Shown: one piece after another, positions 47,068 through 59,625 of the stretch
How positions within the stretch are numbered: the stretch's first letter is position 1
Layout: each line of letters starts with the position of its first letter
Assembly (NCBI GenBank): GCA_947579665.1
Contig: CANPUZ010000059.1
Location: forward strand, 372,001-436,000
DNA length: 64,000 nucleotides
From: Sympetrum striolatum
Lineage: Eukaryota > Arthropoda > Insecta > Odonata > Libellulidae
Direction: 5' to 3'
The notes under the pieces: generated by a model
Databases searched by the model: none
Told to the model about the DNA's origin: nothing
The model's input: only the letters and a program-made list of their open reading frames with translations
Translations under genes and position numbers: made by a program

Positions 47068-47598
47068 GCCACTGTGTCATCAGAATCACGGAATCATTTA
47101 AGTTTGGATGCTTCCGAAGAAACTGTTGGAAATTCATTTGAGGGAGAGAGCATTTGCACTATAGAAGATAACTCTTTTGTAATCAGAGAGGCCAATAAAG
47201 GGGTAACTGAGGAAGATCTAAGAGATGATGTTGTACCAGAAGAGGAAACAACATCTGTTGAGCTGACAGAAAGCATTCTTAATGATAAAGAATTAGATGT
47301 GTCTCATTTAAAAGCCCCTCTTTTTAAGAGGAAGAGTGTGTTTATTTGTGATATTTGCAATAAGCGTTTCGAAACTAAACAGAATTTGGGCAACCATGTT
47401 AGGGTTCACAATGATGAAAGACCCTTTAGTTGTAATGTATGTAAACAAACATTTAAGCATGATGCTGCGAGGTATGTACATGAGCTAAGACACCTTAGGG
47501 ACAAAATGAGTTTCAGAAAGAGTAAAAAGGGAAGCAAGAAAAATCAGTATAGTTGTGGTGTTTGCGCAAAGAATTATAATACAATAAGTATTATATAA
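47068..47598 (+). pseudogene. ZAD-gene linker/C2H2 zinc-finger exon (unit 2), truncated in third finger
   Basis: The acceptor ATTTCAG ends at 47,067. It encodes an acidic linker (HLSLDASEETVGNSFEGE, LRDDVVPEEETTSVELTESI) and then fingers: CDICNKRFETKQNLGNHVRV (C-x2-C, H-x3-H-type spacing), a TGEKP-like linker NDERPF, CNVCKQTFKHDAARYVHELR and a third started by YSCGVCAKNY, which ends after a few residues at a stop at about 47,598. ZAD proteins usually have more fingers, so the exon is cut short. C2H2 fingers of this kind bind DNA. Its 5' exons would be those of unit 2 (20,501 and 25,483), 22-27 kb upstream, so expression is doubtful. Confidence 0.65.
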
Positions 47599-49670
47599 TA
47601 TAATAAGTATAGGATAGAACTTAATTTTCTAAATATTCAGTATCTATCTTATTCAGTATCCAATTTTTACTATATTAAGACATAGTTCCATTATCATTTT
47701 CAAAATGCTGTGACCATTATTTTTGGTTTTCAAAGTGTATTAGAATATAGCAGTTTCAAAATATAACAAAATATTTAAGAACTCTGAAAACCTTTTATAT
47801 TGATATTTTGAATCTGTTGATGCTCTCTTGGACAAAACGATTACATAGCTGTAATCCAATTATACATTTAAACTCCAGCAAAGGTTATAAAGATCAATTA
47901 ATAGCAGTACACCTGTCTGGAGTAAACAAACCTACCGACATGCATGAGTCCAATAAAAGTATATTCTGGCATATAATTAATAAATAAAACATTTCATGAC
48001 TTACAATTACATTTGACGCATTTATTCTTTGCAATATATGTTCATTTCCACCCTTATGTTTTATTTTACAAATTTTATGTATATTTTGACGTTTTCTTTT
48101 ACCAAAAAATGGTCAGTAAGCACATCATGGTTATTTTTGGTTATAGAATCAATTATGTGACTTAGTATTGGGAGTAAATAGATATTGTTTTTAGTAAGGG
48201 TGTCATTTGATGTTGCTACTCTAAATTACCATAATAATTATGATAAATTTTTAATTAAGTTGTTGTTCTGTTTTGTAACACATTTTTATTTGTGTGGTTA
48301 GAGTGATTCCAAAAAAGGCACTTGCCTAATATTTATGCAGTGGTGTGTAGTTGTAATGTTATCTGAAAGAAATACCAATTGTACAAGTATGAAATTGGAT
48401 TTTTTTTATAATAATTACAAATCTGATATTTGAAAATATAAAACATATTTTATTCAAAATAATATCCATTGGAATTTATATATTTTTCCCACCTCTCCAG
48501 CAAGTGGTTTGCCACTATTCACCACATAACGTTCCGGCTGCAAATGCTGTTAATGGGGTACAAACACATTAGATAGTGCCAACGTCGTATAAAGGAGGCC
48601 ACAACATTGACATCACGGTAAGATTATTTTTCAAAAAATGTTATATAAGTAAGATTTTCTTCCATATCAAATTCATTTACTCATAAAACAAAAAAGCAGA
48701 AGGTTAAAAGACAGAACCTGTTATTCAATTACAGAAGATGATCCAACCTGCAGCATTAGCAAATTGTGCAAAAAAATAATAAAAATATCCATTTATGAGA
48801 TATTAAAGAAAGAAGCAGCATAAAATTATTTACGTTTCCATTTTTTATCGCCATGAGTGAATTTGCTATAATAATAAAAAAGATGCAGCCAATTCTTTAC
48901 TCATTTATTAAGTACGGAGGGACCCTCATAGAGAAGAACCGTTTTTTTATTGTTTTTCTATGTTTTTATCATGTTTAAACCTGGAAAAGTTTAATATTTC
49001 ACTGTTTAAATATATGATAAGGAAAAATGTTAACATTTAAAAGCTCGATTACCTTTACCTACACAAAAATGCATAAAATATTAAGAAGAAAAGTAATATT
49101 TGAAAGCTTAAATACATTAATCTACATGAAAACATAGTAGGAAATACCTTTTACATTGGAGATCAGAGGAAAATTCCTCTTGCTTAAAACCACAATATAA
49201 ATCATCAGTGAAGGCTTTCTATATCTTTAAGCAAATATCATGTAAATAAGAAATAAAATATAAATATTTTGCACAATTTGTTTTTTAAATGCAAAATAAG
49301 ATCTCATAGTATAACACAATCTATACAACAGAACATTATGTGACGAGAAAGTTTTCAAGAGTAAAATTAATAAATTTACAAAACAACCATATTACCAGAT
49401 GTCTTCATATTGGAGATAAAAATGAGTGGAGATATAAAGAAAGAAATTTTGGAACACATATGATAATGAGTTAGAGGTTAAATATCTCCAATAGCCATCT
49501 TTGTTGGCACTCCATCTCTTACTTCCAGATGGCTGAAGAAAGCAAGAAAATAATGCCTCAAATTTAGAATACCAAAAGTACTTTTCAAAGGCAATGCCTC
49601 CATCCTCAAAGGTCATACGACAAAACTCATGTATCTTGGGAACCCCTATGTAGGGAGGTATCACCTTCAT
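47599..49670. other. No gene seen
   Basis: AT-rich sequence between the convergent ZAD loci. A 92-codon minus-strand frame at 49,392-49,670 matches nothing I recognise. No zinc-finger exon was found on either strand. Confidence 0.5.
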
Positions 49671-49672
49671 TA

Positions 49673-50080
49673 AGTACTGTATCAGTTGACATTTTGAGGT
49701 GAATTTCAGGTTTTAGCCTATTTTCAGCATATATGTCGACCCAAAAATTGAGGCAAAACCTCCTCCCTAGCTCCATTTTATAGGAAGAAAAACTACAGTA
49801 TCCATAAATATATAATAGCTTAAGGAATATTTACTCCATAAGATTTAGATGCTAGAATTGTTTATTTCAGCTGCTATGTCAACTTCTTGCCTCTGCTTAA
49901 CAATTATACAAGTTTCTTTCCTTGTTATCACTCAGGCTACACAAAAATGGATTATGAAACAAGCACAATAGTTTCAAAAATGTATTTTAAAAATAATGGT
50001 AATATAGTATGGTAATATCAAATCACGACTCAGCTAAAACAACTTTGATGGTAACTCTGCCTAACTTCCAACTCCTAATG
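49673..50080. repeat. Repeat P copy
   Basis: Shares long stretches with 26,385-26,431 and 30,325-30,640 (for example GAGGTGAATTTCAGGTTT and AGCTCCATTTTATAGGAAG). Non-coding. Confidence 0.55.
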
Positions 50081-52415
50081 CTAAGTCAATTCAAAACAAT
50101 AATATAAACAAAAAACCATGGTGCTCTTATTGATCTTTTTTAAAAAAAAACATCAAAATACATATTAAATTTTTGTAGAAATACTTATGAAGAAATTAAT
50201 ATAATTTGTAAAGAATAAATATGCTTCAAATTTATTTTAAAGATATGAAAATGGTTTAATAATTGAACCTCATTATGATGAAAACATGTCTTAACATAAT
50301 ATACTTTTGATCAAAATTGTATTTTTGGGTCTGAATTGCTTTTTTAACATAATTTGTGATCTTCTTCTGTTCCTTGTTTGATCTGAAAAATATAAAAAAT
50401 GGGTTATTTAAAACTTTATAATAATATTGATTTTATAAGCTCTAACACATGTATATTGCAATTAAATACAACCTGGAGATAAGTAAGAGCCTTGTTAAGC
50501 TTTTTTGGATCAATAGATTGAGCTAAAGGGGCTTCTTTTCCACTTTCTATCTCAGTATATTACTTCTGAATACCTAAACATAATAATAATGCCGCAAACG
50601 TCAAACAGCTAATGTTTTTGAGAGATGGATACACATAAAATATGGTAAATTCTGTCAATCTTATAGACAAGGACAAAATAAAATTTTATTGAAACAAAAG
50701 TTGAGATTTCTAAGGGTTTCTTGAGACAAACATTTCAAATATTAGGATATAGAATTAGAAAATTAATACTTCAAACTGCTGAAATGACTGATTCCACTAT
50801 GAATATGTAACAGCTTAACTAATTATGGACACAATAGTCTGATTCTGATTGTGGATCATAAGATTAAAAGGACCCATCAAATCTAAATAAATATCTAACA
50901 TACATTCAAAGTTTCAATTCAGAAGGAGCAAAATATATAATAAGACATGAGACAAAACATACCAGAATTAAGAGATGCCATTGGGGTTGTCCTTGTAGAA
51001 TAAGATGTGAGGCAGGAGCTGAGGTTAACAAGGTGATGTAGAGAGCAAAAAATAGAATAGGGGAGGAGCGTGAGTAATATAAATGGCACTCACTTGATGA
51101 ACAACTACCAAGATGCCAGAAAGAGCCATTAACTACTATAGATCTATTTTCTTGATAAAGGCTGCAGATAGAAGTGAACATAAAGTACATTAAAACATAA
51201 TTAGAAAGTGATATCAAATATTCTAAAGCATGGCGTTTAAGTGATTGGTTTTTTATTTACATTTACATAATTCAATCAATTCAATATCAATCAAACTGAG
51301 ACTTACACAGTAACAGAAGGTGTAGGGTATAAAAAATGCAGGCCCTCTAAACAACTAGCAATTTCAGTACTTCCTCATTGCTTAAAATAGTAATTTATGT
51401 CAAGAATAATATACAACATTAGCAGCTGAGTCTTACTTACTTCTCCTCTTCAATTGGTAGCCAGTTACTCTGTCTGCAATAAAGTTTTATGATATTGTCA
51501 TTCACCCAAAGGCTTAAATACTTAACTATCATATTACAGCAAATGATGATCTGGGAAGGCATGAAACACACTTGACATATGCAAAAGAAGAAAGGATGAG
51601 GATTTATTCAAAGTAATTCATACCATCAAAGTGCCACCACTAGCACATGTCATCCCAGACCTTTCCTCACATTCACCTTTAACGATTTTCTATGGTGGTT
51701 ACAGAACATTTATTCAGATTTTACTATACAATCCTTAATAATAACAAAATTTTCTCGAGTTTACCTGCATTGGATAACTGCAGCGTAGTTATCAGAGAAG
51801 CCATTTTTCTGGCATCCAAGTTGTTTTTTCACCAAATAATTCCCCATTATTCTTTATTTTGGGAGAACGCTTGCACCTCCCATACTCCTTCTGTTTTACA
51901 ACCTGGACCCTCTGATCAAAATAAGAAACCTCCAACCAAGCACTAAAACCTCCCTGGCCAACACATAATCCATAAAGATTCAAATTTAAGGTGAGGTAAT
52001 AGAATAGCCACTTCCATGGGAGCATGTAACATTTATCATTGCAGTATACTTTGGGTAGAACTTGTTACTCTACCTCCAGAGTTCTGAAGATAACCTCACC
52101 AAAATTTTCATGACAGATGCAGGTCACATTCAACTTCTCCCTAACTCCCTGGGAATATACCATCTTCCTCACAAGGTTGCAACATTGATATAGCCCGTGG
52201 GTGGCAATAGACAGCAATTATTTCCTCTTCCTGTAAGAGCCACACCTGTGGCACCATAGACACTGGCTTGGTGTTTTCAAAACTGGTAGTGGCATCACTG
52301 CATGCTGTTGCACCTGCTCTACTATATTCCATTCTATATTAATTACTTAATTTTGGATTCCTAATGAGAAATTACAGATTCATCCATATAATTTAATTGT
52401 CAAAATCATATTTAC
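50081..52415. other. No gene seen; possible 3' introns of the minus-strand ZAD gene
   Basis: Only short frames. A minus-strand stretch at about 50,472-50,555 reads KEAPLAQSIDPKKLNKAL but has a stop beside its only AG acceptor. A 63-codon frame at 52,141-52,332 is unrecognised. The expected zinc-finger exon of the minus-strand gene was not found. Confidence 0.4.
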
Positions 52416-55400
52416 CTGTTTCTCATCCTCTTTGTCTACTATTAGATCACTCTCCTCTTGCCTAAGCTCTTCTCCTGGTTCATATCTAATATAAAAGCGA
52501 TTTGTTCTAGCAATCAATATTAAGGCAATGCACTGACATGTAATTATTACCTTCCCTACCATTTGATCAGCTGATTGCCTTCTAAACTTACAATGGAAAT
52601 AAAAGGTTTACTTGACCCTTAGCTGAGCATTTAGTTTGGCCTAATTCCCACAATGAACATGGATTAATCTATATCAACTTCATATATATATTTACAACCA
52701 TGATGAACCAATTGGTAATCAAGAGATAAACCATGCATTTTCCACTGCCCAAGGCTTAGCTTTTGTACATACACCCAAATATGTTTGCCTCCTTTAGGGC
52801 ATGAAGATGCTGGACTTCAAATGCATAATTTATTTAATCATATTTGAAAAATTTGAGGCATACATTTTTTTAATAATTTTTAATAGATCTGAGCAATGTA
52901 AGGAAAACTTTATGGTTAAATGCTAGATTAATATTATACAAAAATATTACACACATCATATGCATAAGTATGAATTGAGATTGCTGCTTTTATGAAAAAT
53001 ATATGGATACTATAAATTGGTAACCTTTCAGAGTGTTTCTTTATTTCAGTATGATTCTTTAAAAGAAATTACTTATTGATCTATATAATTAATAGGAAGA
53101 ATTTTAATTACCTGCTTTTCGGTTATTATGCCAGTCAATAGATGACCTTCCTCTTGCCTTTGATCTATGTCTACTCTTGAAAACACCTAATTTCCCAAAA
53201 AAATTATTAATAAAGACCTACAGTCAGAGTACCATTCAGCTCAGTTCTACAAGAAAACATTTTAAGGGAATTCTTCCAATTTATTTTCAGGGAAAATAAA
53301 TTTTAAAGCAAAACTGATCAAATGCAATGCTTGATCTGTTATAACCTAAATTTTTCTTAACTATAAAAAAATGCACATTGTAGTAATTATTTTTTTTTTC
53401 ATTTTTGATTCCAATTTTCTACTGTATTATTAACTGTATACTAAACCTCAGTAATGGGCTAGTCTAGCATTGGAGGGACTGCTAGAAGCCTTGCATATCC
53501 AAAAAAAAACCAGAAAGAGATTTTCAATGATTATCTTTGGTTCGACGCTTGGTAGGGCCAAATATCTCCTTTTTTAAATGTATTTTTTGGATATATATGA
53601 TTTTTTTAAATTCCTTTCCCAATTTTATGGAAACTTGAAACTTGGCATGTGGAAAGAGATCATATATATATTTTATGAGTAAGAGTTGCTTGTATTCTGC
53701 AAGCATGTTGATAACACAAGTTTCAAGTCGACATCGAACTGAGAGGATCCTCAAACATAGAAAAAGTATTAAAAATGTATTTAAAATTTGCTGCAATTTA
53801 TTCATTGAAGAAGCAGCTGCTGTGTCAATATCTATACAACTCATCGTGTAACTGGAAAGCCGAGGTTTGTCAAACTCATTCCTTTGCATATTCCAGTTGT
53901 GATGAATGCAGTGTCCACAACAGAGTAAAAGACCAACTACAGTCCCTGTGAGACTTAAATCACATCAGTTGGACACTCGCTGAACTTTGGGAAAGTATTC
54001 TTCAATAACAGTGAGTAGAGGGATGATTGATAATGGCTTTGGTGAATGGTAAATATTTTTGCCTAACATAAGACTATGGGCAGAAATGGAAAAATAAACA
54101 TGCTCACTTTTCAATTCACTTTGGTGTAGTGAATGTTGTTGCTGCTATCCTAATATGAAGAATGGACCATTTTCATTTGTCATGCGGTTCAGGGTAGAGA
54201 AAAATGTATCTTTCGTTCTCTTTTGTCCCAGTCTTGATCATGGATATGATGAAATGAAAGCTACCGAGTTATGAGTGAATAATAGCACTAATAAAGGTAT
54301 CTTCTTAACAAATGCCAAGAAATGTGTTGCTCATAGAGAAGATGTGCTTTACTTGCATGGACATGTTTCCCATGTAGCATTATTGCTCAGTGAGGAAAGC
54401 AATGGCAAACTACCTCACTCCTCATCCTGCCAAGTGAACCTCATTCCTCTCAGTCAGCTCTTAGTAGCTTATGCCAGAGGGAATGAGGTACCAAGCAGCC
54501 TTTGGGCTGAATACTTAACAGTAAATAGAGAATGTAAGAAAAGAATGATTGCTGAAAAATTCTATGCATCTGCCAAGTTAGTGATTAAAAGCATTAAATA
54601 CTGAATTGTAGGATTACTCAATTTTGTGATTGTCTTAGTTATAATTACTACTTAGTAGTCACTATTGCATATCTTATTTATTATGTATACACATGTATAT
54701 ATGCTTGCTTATTTAAGTGTGTGTACGGCTTCATGGCAATGAAATTTTTTAAATTTTGCTTGTGTATTTCTTTATCACTTCTTCAACCAATTGCTGAGTG
54801 GTTAAGGCTGAGGAGATATAAATTCTCCTTGGAATTCCAGTAAATTCTTCGGCTTTGTGATTAATCTTTTCTATCTTAGATTATCTTTTCCCTCATTGCA
54901 CTTGCAATTAACTTGTAAAGGCATCCACAGCTCCTTTTTTGTCTTAAGTTGACTGTGGAAGTGAGTAAATCTGTGAAATTATGACTATTGTAACACATAT
55001 GACGTACGACTGTTTTGGTAAGTTTTCGTTGGTGAACTCTATTTTTCTTATTAAAATGTCTACACAGATTTTTCAAAGATTTTGTCTTAATCTTTATTAG
55101 ATATATTTGAATTTATTGAACTAATTGACATCTACATTTTTAGGTACTCTCTTAAAACATAAAAATAAATAAAGGTGAATATTATTATTTTTTGCTAGAG
55201 GTTTTTCACTTCTTAAATCATTCCACTTACATTTTATAATACCTAATGTTTAACACTCAGAAATAATAATTAGCTCTATTGATTTTACAATTTTGGCACC
55301 AAAATGGATCTGTTGAACGGAATACAACTTTGTCCATTTAAGAACAAAAAGAAAATAAATACAAACAGAATGTCACTCAAAAATTATAAATGAAATTAAA

Positions 55401-57171
55401 CCACCGCTACATTTTTATTATAAAAAATAATATACATTTTTACATTACATCAAAGCATGAATGGCATATTATTCCCTTTCAAATGAAAAACGATAATGAA
55501 TAATTTGTTTTTAAAAAGAGACAATGAATTAGAATCTTTAATACAATTATGAATGCTATTACAATGCTTTGCCACAGCAATACAAAAAGATTTTTGTTTT
55601 GTAGTGGTTCAGTGTTGTGGGATGAGTAAGTATCAGAGAGCCATTCTGGTTGTGGCATTAGACTTTTTGCCACTAATTTAAAAATATTCCATCAAGTATT
55701 CTGGTTTTTTCTCTATAAAGAGAGCTTATCTTTAGCCATTGGCAAAGTATTGAGTAATATGATCATCCTTTGTTAAGTTAAAAATGAACCTTACAAACAT
55801 TAAATAGCCATTGAAAATACCAAAGCATAAATGAAGCCCATATACAATGAAACATAGACAGAAATATAAGCTGATACTGAAAACTGAATATTATTTTTTC
55901 TTAAAGGCTAAAAAGAAATTCATTCAATACTTCTTCATTCAATCCATCAAGCTCTACTTTGACTACTTCTTTAAATTAAAATTTGTCAGATGTATATTTT
56001 TATAGCATTTAGAGATCCTAAATATTCGCGAGTTTCTATTCCAAGACATCAACAGTGATATCTATACAGTTTTAAGTATCCTCAGTACAGTATTTTTCTT
56101 ACAGAAACCGTAAACTATATGACACAGAGAAATTGACATGTTTCACAAACAAGAGTTGATAAATAATAGAAGATATATATTAATTACTTAAACATTATTG
56201 TAATTACCTGAACTGCACCAACTTTGTCATTAATCATCTCACTCTCTTCCTGCTTCACCTTTAAGTCCGTCCCTGGTAATATCTAATTTAAAATAATTTA
56301 AATTGTATTAAAGGATTTATCAAAGAAATTAATACGAAGAAAATGTTTTCACGCTATGTACACCAACAAAGTCAAATCTCAAGCAACATCCAATGAATCT
56401 TTTATATGATATTATTTTCCAGGGAAAGTCAAAAGAATTGTCAACAAATACAATGCTCACCACTTTTGATGAACATGACCCATTATCAATATTCATAATG
56501 GTCCTGCCATAATGCAATACTGGTTCAATTTGTGGCCCCTAAAGGAAATATATAGTAATGTGAATATATGAAATTCAGAAAATAAGATTTGATTGTTAAG
56601 AAGCTATTACATATTACGAGTAAAATGTAGCTTGCATACTGCAAGCAGATCGACAACACTAATTTCATAACGGCAATATTTCGGGACGGTCTCGGAAAGG
56701 AAAAAAAGGATTGAAAATATTCTTAAAATTCGCTTCAATTTAATCGTCTGGCATCAAACCCAGGTCTTTTTGGTGAAATTTCTATGCAGCACATCAGAAG
56801 ATCATCTTCTCTAAATACGTGTGAAATTCAAGCAGAAATATTGGCTGCAATTGCCTCAAACGAAGACCTACTTTTCACAAATGTTAATAGCTCTCTGGAT
56901 TCGAACCAAGGACGATCTAGGAAATATAAAATATGTTTTCGAAATGTATCTATAAGTTCTATATAGTTCTATATGCCGAATTTCAAGTTTTAATATTTTT
57001 AGGAAAGGGTTCAATATAATTCTTAAAAATCGGATCAGTGACTGATTGTAGAGACGCCTGGTGTCGAACTCTGGACATATTGGAAGCTGTAAATGCACAA
57101 AATGGCTTGCTAGGACTTGATCTAATTTCATACAAAGTTTGAAGTCGATATCATACCGGGAAGTACCTAAA

Positions 57172-57218
<47 letters not shown>

Positions 57219-58567
57219 ATATGAATGAATCCAGAGAAGCATCTATATATAATAGATATTCACATCAAATTCCGTGGTTTCTCTTTTTGACTCTTTAGGC
57301 ATCTGCCACTCTTCTATGTCAATTTCTTTTTCAGTTGGAACCTAGAAAAACATAAAAAGGTCGACTAAGTTCTCAACAAAATTGTAATTACTATAACTGT
57401 GAAATACTCATTAACCATTTAAGCTCCAATAGCACAGCAATATATAAACCAAACTATATTTATCCTATAAATGTTATAGATGATGTATAATAATTATAAT
57501 AATATAATAAAAGTAAATCAAAGGCTGAGTCATCTACAAGGGTTACTATAAGTATTGTATTTCTATTCTAAATGGGCCGAATATACAGCATTTAAGAGTA
57601 CTGTGAATGTCATATCCATCCCTTATATCCAACTTAACTTCAAAACTTTTCCTTGATAATACGTTTACATAAACTTACCGAGTGTGCAGAATCAGATTCC
57701 ATGGACGAGTCATAATTCTCTCTATCGCTACAATTTCCCATAGAAACCTAAATGTAAATGAAAGTAAGGCAAATTATCGGAATGTACTTGAGATGTGCGG
57801 GAATACATATCAAAACTAAAATAGTAAACATCAATAGTATTTGAAACAGTACTCACCTCGTTCAATAATTTCACGATTTCTGCCTTACCAAAACGGACAT
57901 TCTTTTTATAGGTGTAGAATTCCTGCACTTTCCACAAACACGGAGAACATATTCGGGGCGGCAGGCCGTCGCCGGAGCATATCTATGGAATAGAAATGAT
58001 AATACTTCATCAACTCAAGGAAATCACACGTAACAGCGATCTCTATTTACTCAATGGAATTAAATTGCCAAGCTGAAAACGTGCAGAAATCATATATGTA
58101 AGAAACTGGCACAAGAATTAAAATGAAACGACTTCTTATGATGCATTGTTTCGTGGTAAATAACGATAAAGCAAAAAATTACGTAATACATTAAATTCAA
58201 TAGTCTCTAAAGCAAAAATCAGTAATCGGAATATGAACATAAAATGGCGATACTGCTTTCGTGGATAATAACGAAGAGATAAACCTAAACAAATGTGTCA
58301 TATATAAAGTACAAGACTCTAATGAAATAATAAGGAACACATGCATGAAAAAAGACGAGCAGTGTTTCTCGGACCATAAACTTGTAACACAACAACGTCA
58401 GCAAATATATATCACAACCAACACAACAAACTAACCTGTAAATCGTAAACAAAGTTCAAAGCACTGTAGACCAGATCGCCAGATGGAGACTGGCTAGAGA
58501 AGATATCATTGAAAGCATAATTCCCCTTCAGGCAAAGCCTGCAGCAGTTTATAACTATTTTTCCCAT
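52416..58567 (-). CDS. ZAD zinc-finger-type gene C (5' exons; finger exon not found)
   Basis: Exons, minus strand: 58,567-58,436 (MGKIVINCCRLCLKGNYAF...), 57,982-57,857 (ICSPCLWKVQEFYTYKKNVR), 57,747-57,679 (MGNCSDRENYDSSMESDSAH), 57,341-57,264 (EEWQMPKESKRETTE), 56,538-56,461 (PVLHYGRTIMNIDNGS), 56,282-56,208 (LKVKQEESEMINDKVGAVQ) and 53,186-53,112 (VDIDQRQEEGHLLTG). All are multiples of three, phase 0, with AG acceptors and GT donors, and none contains a stop. An eighth block, 52,485-52,416 (EPGEELRQEESDLIVDKEDE), is 70 bp and out of phase, so probably decayed. The first two exons form the four-cysteine ZAD, a zinc-binding dimerisation domain of insect transcription factors. The middle exons are acidic linker with VKQE-type SUMO consensus. 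No C2H2 exon is visible down to 47,600. Confidence 0.75.
53500..53815. repeat. BB-family chimeric fragment
   Basis: A plus-oriented piece with a motif near 53,540 (TTGGTTCGACGC) runs to about 53,670. It is joined head-on to a minus-oriented piece starting GAGTAAGAGTTGCTTGTATT, with the hairpin-like GCTTGTATTCTGCAAGC at 53,688-53,704. It lies in an intron of gene C. Confidence 0.55.
54180..54515. repeat. Dispersed repeat W, copy 2 (inverted)
   Basis: Reverse-complement match to 10,250-10,570, for example GAGGAAAGCAATGGCAAACT and AGCTTATGCCAGAGGGAATG. The 109-codon frame through it is an artefact of the repeat. Confidence 0.65.
54793..54850 (+). other. tRNA-Leu-like fragment
   Basis: GCTGAGTGGTTAAGGC matches the D-arm/A-box of class II tRNAs. 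It is followed by a 6-bp stem AGGAGA/TCTCCT around the 7-base loop TATAAAT, which would place TAA at the anticodon. The base before the anticodon is A instead of T and no T arm follows, so it is at best a tRNA-derived fragment. Confidence 0.25.
55450..55760 (-). mobile_element. Non-LTR retrotransposon 3' fragment (inverted counterpart)
   Basis: Minus-strand reading gives LFVLLWQSIVIAFII (shifted frame) and FKNKL-type ends matching 46,440-46,800. Intron sequence next to it (55,790-55,990) also matches 43,315-43,527. The insertion therefore predates the inverted duplication that made genes on both strands. Confidence 0.55.
56613..57259 (-). repeat. BB-family repeat in intron 4 of gene C
   Basis: Begins ACGAGTAAAATGTAGCTTGC with the hairpin GCTTGCATACTGCAAGC (about 56,629-56,645) and ends with the reverse complement of the family 5' start, AGAAGCATCTATATATAATA (57,237-57,256), five bases from the end of exon 4. 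Three minus-strand motifs near 56,752, 56,899 and 57,062. A 40-bp AT run lies at 57,176-57,215; the copy is internally deleted. Confidence 0.75.
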
Positions 58568-59625
58568 CTTCGGAAAGAATTAGAGATTAATTGGAGACAA
58601 ATATATTACTCCTCTAATTATTGTAAACATTGGGAATAGAATTTCTCCGTTCTTATTATCACCGAAATAAATACTACACTAGACCTCAGATATAGAGAAA
58701 AGTATGAAATAGTTAGTGTGTAGGAAACAAAAAATGAAGATTTGAGAGTGATTGAACCATCAACAACTAGTGCCGACCGTTATTTCCTAATCCACTCATA
58801 ACATGAAAACAAGAGCGAGCTCCGAATTAGTATGAGCCAATGGGGCAACACGGGAACACGCTCCACAGAAATGTTGCCAATCCAATTTTGAAAATGTTGC
58901 TCATGAACACTTTTAGTGACTCTTTTATAACTCCCTAAAAAGTATAAATGGAATACGAAAGTTTAAATTTGTATCCAATATTAAAATTTTATAAGAATAC
59001 TAGGTCATAAACAATAAATATGAAATATAGAATAGAAATATTATTTTTTTACATCTCGATCCTGCTGTTATTTTATGAGGAAGTAAATCAAATATTTTGC
59101 AACAAGAGTATCTGAAAGAGAGTCAAATTAAGAGTAAATAATCTTTACAGGGTAAAATGTCTTGAAACCAAAAAATTATCACGAAAAGGAATAAAAGTTG
59201 GAAGATTTATTTTTTCAATTGTGACGTTGGCAACTATGTCGCGAAAGGTGTTTTAAGAGAAAGATCATGAAATGGCAGATGGGTAGAACGCTTAGAATGC
59301 TTCCTATGAGCTTTCCGGGTTACCACGTCTCTACCAGTGCGATACTTACAACTTTTCCCACTAGTTGATGTACTCTTTGGCTGGAGTGGCAAGTAGGTTC
59401 TTTATTCCCGGCAATCCAATCCAAAGCAACGTAACTACTGTTAATTCGTCGGTACCGAGAACAAGATGTTCATTGGTCCTCTTACCGTTTATCATATCAT
59501 ATAAAGTTATTCTCGTACTGTTAAAATACATTCCGGTGAAGGAACGAAGACTGTAACCTTGACTCCTCTCCAATCTTAAACAATTCATAGGTTTTGCAGC
59601 TTATAAACAGTAATCCTTTTCGAAG
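58568..59625. promoter_or_regulatory. Shared upstream region of divergent ZAD genes C and B
   Basis: About 1.06 kb separates the two start codons, which point away from each other. No TATA box or initiator can be assigned with confidence. No coding sequence or repeat was recognised here, unlike most of the window. Confidence 0.4.

Noticed and set aside
49392..49670. 92-codon minus-strand frame
   Set aside because: No similarity to any family I know, no splice context, and composition typical of chance frames.
50472..50560. Possible extra exon of gene C (KEAPLAQSIDPKKLNKAL)
   Set aside because: The only nearby acceptor puts a TAA at the start of the reading frame, and the donor is weak.
54275..54604. 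109-codon frame as a gene
   Set aside because: It lies in dispersed repeat W, which is non-coding in the other copy.
54876..55076. Possible zinc-finger exon of gene C
   Set aside because: A 66-codon minus frame has scattered Cys and His but no C-x2-C ... H-x3-H spacing in any frame.
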